NCBI RefSeq assembly: GCF_014698035.1
Contig: NZ_JACJSF010000009.1
Coordinates: 113,057-177,056 of the forward strand
Reading direction: 5' to 3'
Origin: Desmonostoc muscorum FACHB-395
GTDB taxonomy: Bacteria; Cyanobacteriota; Cyanobacteriia; Cyanobacteriales; Nostocaceae
Length of the DNA: 64,000 nt
Each line of letters begins with the position of its first letter. The first letter of the stretch is position 1. The notes beneath the pieces were generated by a model. That model saw only the letters and a list, made by a program, of their open reading frames with translations. It was not told the DNA's origin and made no database searches. Positions 60,109-64,000 of this stretch are shown piece by piece. Made by a program: the position numbers and the translations under genes.

Positions 60109-61878
60109 CTAAGGCGTTCTCACTGCCCCAGAGTAAATCAAACCCCGTTGCAGATCCAGCGTTATAATCGCCCCATCGCGAATCACCTGTGTTGCCTGCT
60201 TCACGCCAACAATCACTGGCACACCGAGACGTAAGCCAATCACCGCCGCATGACTTGTGAGACTTTCCTCTTCCGTAATAATCCCGGCAGATTTACGAAT
60301 AGCCTCAACAAAATCAGCACTAGTGCGCGGTGCAACTAATATGTCTCCAGGATTAAAGTTACTAACATCCATGCCAGTATTAGCTACCCGTGCGCGACCA
60401 CTCACTAAACCTTGTCCTAATCCAATTCCGTGACCTAGTACCGCCGTCACCACCTCAACCTTAATCAAATCTGTGGAGCCGGAAATTCCCTGGAGTGTGC
60501 CAGCAGTCATTACTACTAAATCTCCCTCCGACAGTAACTTCAACTCCTGAGCCACATTAATCGCAGCTTGGAATGTCTGACCAGTGGAAGGTAATCCTAG
60601 CACCAATAGCGGTTTTACTCCCCACACCATTTGTAGCTGCCGCGCTACATTCACATGGGGGGTAACAGCCAAAATCGGTGTATTGGGACGGAACTTAGAG
60701 ACATTGCGAGCAGTTGCCCCAGTTTGCGTTAAGGTCATAATTGCCGCTGCACCTAATTGTTCGGCAATTTGACCTACAGCTTGACTAATCGCATTAGGAA
60801 TGGAGCGCCGAGCATCTCTCACGGAACGCAAGTTTAAGTGTTGGGCTTCCTCCTGCTCCATCCGCTCGGCAATCCGCGCCATCGTCGCCACTGCTTCTAC
60901 AGGAAAGCTACCCACAGCAGTTTCATTGGAGAGCATCACCGCATCAGTGCCGTCTAAAATGGCGTTTGCCACATCCGACACTTCCGCGCGAGTGGGACGA
61001 GGATTGCTCACCATGCTGTCTAACATCTGGGTGGCGGTGATGATGGGAATCCCTAAGCGATTTGCCGTAGCAATTAGCCGCTTTTGGAGTACCGGAACAT
61101 CTTCTGCTGGCAATTCTACGCCTAAATCGCCTCTGGCAACCATCACGCCATCACACAAAGCCAGAATCGCCTCCATTTGTTCAATGGCTTCATGTTTTTC
61201 AATTTTGGCAACCACCGGCACTTGCTTGCCTGTACTGGAAATTAGTTCTTTAATTTCGATCATGTCCTGCGGATTGCGGACAAAGGAAAGTGCCACCCAA
61301 TCTACACCCTGATCTAGACCAAACATCAGATCCTCTCGGTCTTTGTCGGTCATTGCTTTAATTGACAGGTAAACGCCAGGAAAGTTTACGCCTTTATTGT
61401 TAGAAAGTTTACCAGGCACGGTGATGCGACAATGCAAATCACCTTTGTCTCGGTTAATCTCCTCCACGACCATTTCTACTCGTCCATCATCGAGGAGGAT
61501 TTTTGCACCAACTGGGACTTCTTCGGCTAAATAATCGTAGGTGACGCAGCTAATTTCCTGTGTGCCTACCACCGGACGATTTGTCAAGGTGAAGCGATCG
61601 CCTTTTGCCAAAACTATAGACCCGTTGTCAAACTTCCCCAAGCGAATTTTTGGGCCCTGCAAGTCTTGGAGAATGGCCACTGGCTGATTTAATTCAAAAG
61701 CGGTTTGCCGAATTAAGCGAATACTACGCTGATGGTCGGCATGAGTTCCGTGGGAGAAGTTTAGCCGCAGCGTCGTGGCTCCCGCTTCAATAATCGCCTT
61801 GAGCATTTCAGGACTGCTAGTGGCGGGGCCAATAGTAGCGACAATTTTTGTCCGGCGCAGAGAATCTCTTAATTGCAT
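60109..61878 (-). CDS. pyk: Pyruvate kinase with C-terminal PEP-utilising domain
   Basis: 589 residues. Pyruvate kinase motifs: KIVATIGPATSSPEMLKAII, TLRLNFSHGTHADH, and VPVVAKIEKHEAIEQMEAIL then DGVMVARGDLGVELP. The C-terminal effector domain is followed by a PEP-utiliser mobile domain (EESLTSHAAVIGLRLGVPVI) with the phosphohistidine-type TSH, as in many cyanobacterial and Gram-positive enzymes. It makes pyruvate and ATP from PEP and ADP. Starts with ATG 61878. Stop 60109 lies at the end of the repeat. Confidence 0.96.
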   Translation of the reverse strand: MQLRDSLRRTKIVATIGPATSSPEMLKAIIEAGATTLRLNFSHGTHADHQRSIRLIRQTAFELNQPVAILQDLQGPKIRLGKFDNGSIVLAKGDRFTLTNRPVVGTQEISCVTYDYLAEEVPVGAKILLDDGRVEMVVEEINRDKGDLHCRITVPGKLSNNKGVNFPGVYLSIKAMTDKDREDLMFGLDQGVDWVALSFVRNPQDMIEIKELISSTGKQVPVVAKIEKHEAIEQMEAILALCDGVMVARGDLGVELPAEDVPVLQKRLIATANRLGIPIITATQMLDSMVSNPRPTRAEVSDVANAILDGTDAVMLSNETAVGSFPVEAVATMARIAERMEQEEAQHLNLRSVRDARRSIPNAISQAVGQIAEQLGAAAIMTLTQTGATARNVSKFRPNTPILAVTPHVNVARQLQMVWGVKPLLVLGLPSTGQTFQAAINVAQELKLLSEGDLVVMTAGTLQGISGSTDLIKVEVVTAVLGHGIGLGQGLVSGRARVANTGMDVSNFNPGDILVAPRTSADFVEAIRKSAGIITEEESLTSHAAVIGLRLGVPVIVGVKQATQVIRDGAIITLDLQRGLIYSGAVRTP

Positions 61879-62248
61879 AGGGGCTGAAGTGAGGGAGCTA
61901 TCTGGGAAGTCATCGTAACTTAAGTTGCATCTCCTTTTCAGTCACTGCTATACCAATAGATATAAGCAGTTAGAGAGGTTTTATGGGAGAGTGAGGGCTG
62001 TGGGATAGACTAGATATAGTACATCAATCTTGTATCCATCCTCCCAACGAAAGAGTTTATCCCATCAACTTTTTGACAATTGCCATACCCCACTTATCAG
62101 TAAAGATTAGTTCTTGTCTGGAATCATAGCGTTATTCATCTACTGATATGCAAAGCTGTGGATAAATATTGCTATACAAAAGGTTACAAAACTTTATTCT
62201 TCCCTAATATTTATCGTATATTCGTAATGTTTGATTAAGAAGGAGTCA
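61879..62248. other. Divergent promoter region of pyk and crtR
   Basis: 370 bp with no coding potential. AAGGAG lies 3 nt before the crtR ATG at 62249. No operator, terminator or riboswitch was recognised. Confidence 0.4.
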
Positions 62249-63148
62249 ATGTTAGAGATGATCGCATCGGAGGCACGAAAGCCACTGACAATCCCGCCAA
62301 AGGAATTTTTAGCGCCTCCTGGTGATTTTAATCCCACGCTATTGCTGTTTTTGGTAGCTGTAGCAATGCTGGTGTTATCTAACTTTGGTTACTGGCTTTG
62401 GGAATGGCCCCACTGGCTCTGCTTTAGTGTTAACACTATTGCGTTGCATTGTGCTGGGACGGTTATTCACGACGCTTGTCACCAATCTGCCCATCGCAAC
62501 CGGGTGATGAATGCGATGTTAGGGCATGGCAGTGCGTTGATGCTAGCTTTTGCTTTTCCAGTGTTTACGCGGGTGCATTTACAGCATCATGGCCATGTCA
62601 ACCATCCCAAAGACGACCCAGATCATTATGTCTCTACGGGTGGCCCACTGTGGCTGATTGCGGTGCGGTTTTTGTACCATGAGGTGTTTTTCTTTCAACG
62701 GCGACTGTGGCGGAAATATGAACTACTGGAATGGTTCGTCAGCCGCTTAATTGTCGGTGTAATTGTTTATATATCAGTGCAATACCACTTTTTGGGTTAC
62801 ATTCTCAATTTTTGGTTTATACCAGCTTTTGTAGTGGGCATAGCACTGGGATTATTTTTCGACTATTTGCCTCATCGTCCTTTTGCGGAGCGCGATCGCT
62901 GGAAAAATGCTCGCGTCTACCCGAACCAAGTTCTCAATATTCTGATTATGGGACAGAATTACCACTTAATTCATCATCTGTGGCCTTCTATTCCTTGGTA
63001 TAATTATCAACCTGCATACTATGTAATGAAGCCCCTGTTAGATGAAAAAGGATGTTATCAAACTTCAGGATTGTTGCAGAAAAAGGACTTTTTTGAGTTT
63101 GTTTACGACATCTTTTTAGGAATTCGGTTTCATCATCAAAAAGAATAG
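62249..63148 (+). CDS. crtR: Beta-carotene hydroxylase CrtR
   Basis: 299 residues, membrane di-iron hydroxylase of the fatty-acid-desaturase superfamily that adds the 3-hydroxyl groups in zeaxanthin and related xanthophyll synthesis. The His boxes are HDACHQSAH, HLQHHGHVNH and NYHLIHHLWP, with four membrane segments between them. Start ATG 62249 with AAGGAG directly upstream; a TTG at 62231 would add six unsupported residues. The downstream LPHRPF motif is typical of CrtR and not of desaturases. Confidence 0.93.
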   Translation: MLEMIASEARKPLTIPPKEFLAPPGDFNPTLLLFLVAVAMLVLSNFGYWLWEWPHWLCFSVNTIALHCAGTVIHDACHQSAHRNRVMNAMLGHGSALMLAFAFPVFTRVHLQHHGHVNHPKDDPDHYVSTGGPLWLIAVRFLYHEVFFFQRRLWRKYELLEWFVSRLIVGVIVYISVQYHFLGYILNFWFIPAFVVGIALGLFFDYLPHRPFAERDRWKNARVYPNQVLNILIMGQNYHLIHHLWPSIPWYNYQPAYYVMKPLLDEKGCYQTSGLLQKKDFFEFVYDIFLGIRFHHQKE

Positions 63149-63210
63149 AGTTGTTGTATACAGTTATCGCCCACTAATGGCTAGCACTGGGAAATTGACA
63201 CAAGTACATC

Positions 63211-63576
63211 ATGACCAAGGCTAGCCTTCAAAGTAAACTGAGTGCGATCGCTTCACAATTCCAAGTTTTTCAATGTGTTTCCTGTGCTATTGCCCTGCGC
63301 CAATTCCTGATTAATCAAAACATTTCTGGTAAACAGATTAGTCTGTTCACAGGTAGTACAGAAGATCCTTTCTGCAACATTTACCATGAACGCCTCCAAC
63401 AAAACATTTCTATTAATGGGCTACATGAAGCGATCGCCGTTGACGTTGATGGGCAAGAACTCATTTTTGACAACATCCACCCTGAAGGAATTTCCAGAGT
63501 AGACTGGATTAATAATCTATACTGCCATGCTCTAGATTTAGGCGGCAATTTCCAAATCACCGAAACCGATTTTTAA
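63211..63576 (+). CDS. Papain-fold toxin 2 (Tox-PL-2)-like protein
   Basis: 121 residues. Sequence FQCVSCAIALRQFLINQNIS (catalytic Cys), NISINGLHEAIAVDVDGQEL (His) and IFDNIHPEGISRVDWINNLY (Asp/Asn) match the papain-fold Tox-PL-2 domain often found at the end of polymorphic toxins. Here it stands alone without a secretion or delivery domain. The following gene, 13 bp away, is a likely immunity partner. The target is unknown. Recognition is from the motif pattern. Confidence 0.7.
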   Translation: MTKASLQSKLSAIASQFQVFQCVSCAIALRQFLINQNISGKQISLFTGSTEDPFCNIYHERLQQNISINGLHEAIAVDVDGQELIFDNIHPEGISRVDWINNLYCHALDLGGNFQITETDF

Positions 63577-63589
63577 GCAAGAGGGACAG

Positions 63590-63943
63590 ATGGTTGATTT
63601 GTATGACCTAATCCACAATATACAGAAACGTCCTGCCATGTATTTGGGACGAGCTTCTATATCCAATCTCCGCACTTTTCTAGCAGGTTACTGCTTTGCC
63701 CGTCGCCAGATAGGAATCCCTCAAACACAACAAGAACAGGAATTTTCAGCATTTCAAACCTGGATTCAGCAGAGGTTTAATTTAACTTCCAATCAGACTT
63801 GGGATCAGATTATTTTATTTTTTTCCCAAGATGAACACACTGCACTAGATCAGTTTTTCAAATTGTTTGATGAATTCATTCAAACAGAACATCCCTTAGT
63901 GGTGCAGAAAACTTTCCGAAGTCTCAAGTTGAGAACACAGTGA
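63590..63943 (+). CDS. Putative immunity protein for the papain-fold toxin
   Basis: 117 residues: LYDLIHNIQKRPAMYLGRAS, then ISNLRTFLAGYCFARRQIGI and LDQFFKLFDEFIQT. The KRPxMYLGR stretch and helical make-up occur in small proteins paired with bacterial toxins of this sort. Its position 13 bp after the toxin gene supports an immunity role. No catalytic motif. Ends 57 bp before the window edge. Confidence 0.65.
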   Translation: MVDLYDLIHNIQKRPAMYLGRASISNLRTFLAGYCFARRQIGIPQTQQEQEFSAFQTWIQQRFNLTSNQTWDQIILFFSQDEHTALDQFFKLFDEFIQTEHPLVVQKTFRSLKLRTQ

Positions 63944-64000
63944 CACGGGAGAACTCAATTTGTTGCTCTATCTGCGTTCGTTTTTTAAGTGAAGCAGTGG

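Overview
The window looks like the chromosome of a filamentous, Nostoc/Anabaena-type cyanobacterium. Evidence: photosystem genes (psaE, psb28, psbH, psbN), a complete beta-carboxysome operon (ccmK2-K1-L-M-N-O), the inducible CO2-uptake NDH-1 genes (ndhF3-ndhD3-cupA), a CrtR-type carotene hydroxylase, very frequent GCGATCGC (HIP1) octamers, and heptamer/octamer tandem repeats (TTGGGAA, CCCCTTGT, TGACCAA types) between many genes. No rRNA, tRNA, CRISPR array, prophage or intact transposase was recognised.

Layout. 1-1.3 kb: end of a branched-chain/neutral amino-acid ABC transporter. 1.6-2.1 kb: small RelE-like toxin with a putative antitoxin. 2.2-3.8 kb: pgi. 4-10 kb: an accessory block with a double-Nif11-domain protein, a ParD/ParE pair between two diverged direct repeats, and a three-gene module (winged-helix protein, P-loop ATPase, PD-(D/E)xK nuclease) that is the best candidate for an undescribed system. 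10.3-11.3 kb: a lipoprotein and a 21-residue-repeat protein. 11.5-27.8 kb: housekeeping and photosynthesis genes (mdh, ndhO, mutM, psaE, a PAP/fibrillin protein, mraY, a membrane GGDEF sensor, moaB, psb28, a membrane-associated GTPase, tpiA, folP, a band-7 protein, rpsU, pth, tatA, psbH, psbN), with remnants of dtd and of a DUF4351 protein at about 20 kb.

27.9-42.4 kb: an alpha-mannosidase, a conserved unknown, a PlsC-like acyltransferase with an odd start, an alpha/beta hydrolase, an SDR, mnmE, a Uma2 nuclease, a GNAT, a MuiA-family protein and a LysR regulator. 42.6-53.9 kb: the inorganic-carbon island. The ccm operon (minus) and the ndhF3-ndhD3-cupA operon (plus) diverge from a 659-bp AT-rich region, with the LysR gene beyond ccmO. 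Together they concentrate CO2: NDH-1MS/CupA hydrates CO2 to bicarbonate and the carboxysome holds Rubisco and the CcmM gamma-carbonic-anhydrase scaffold. An MpaB-like oxygenase gene follows cupA by 25 bp.

53.9-64 kb: accessory and decaying sequence (Uma2 remnant, VapBC-like pair, two Ser/Thr kinase-like genes of which the second is truncated, a 21-bp tandem repeat, a fragment resembling the first kinase's 5' end), then an M61 peptidase, pyk, crtR and a papain-fold toxin with a putative immunity partner. Several dispersed repeats lie inside reading frames, most clearly in the alpha-mannosidase.
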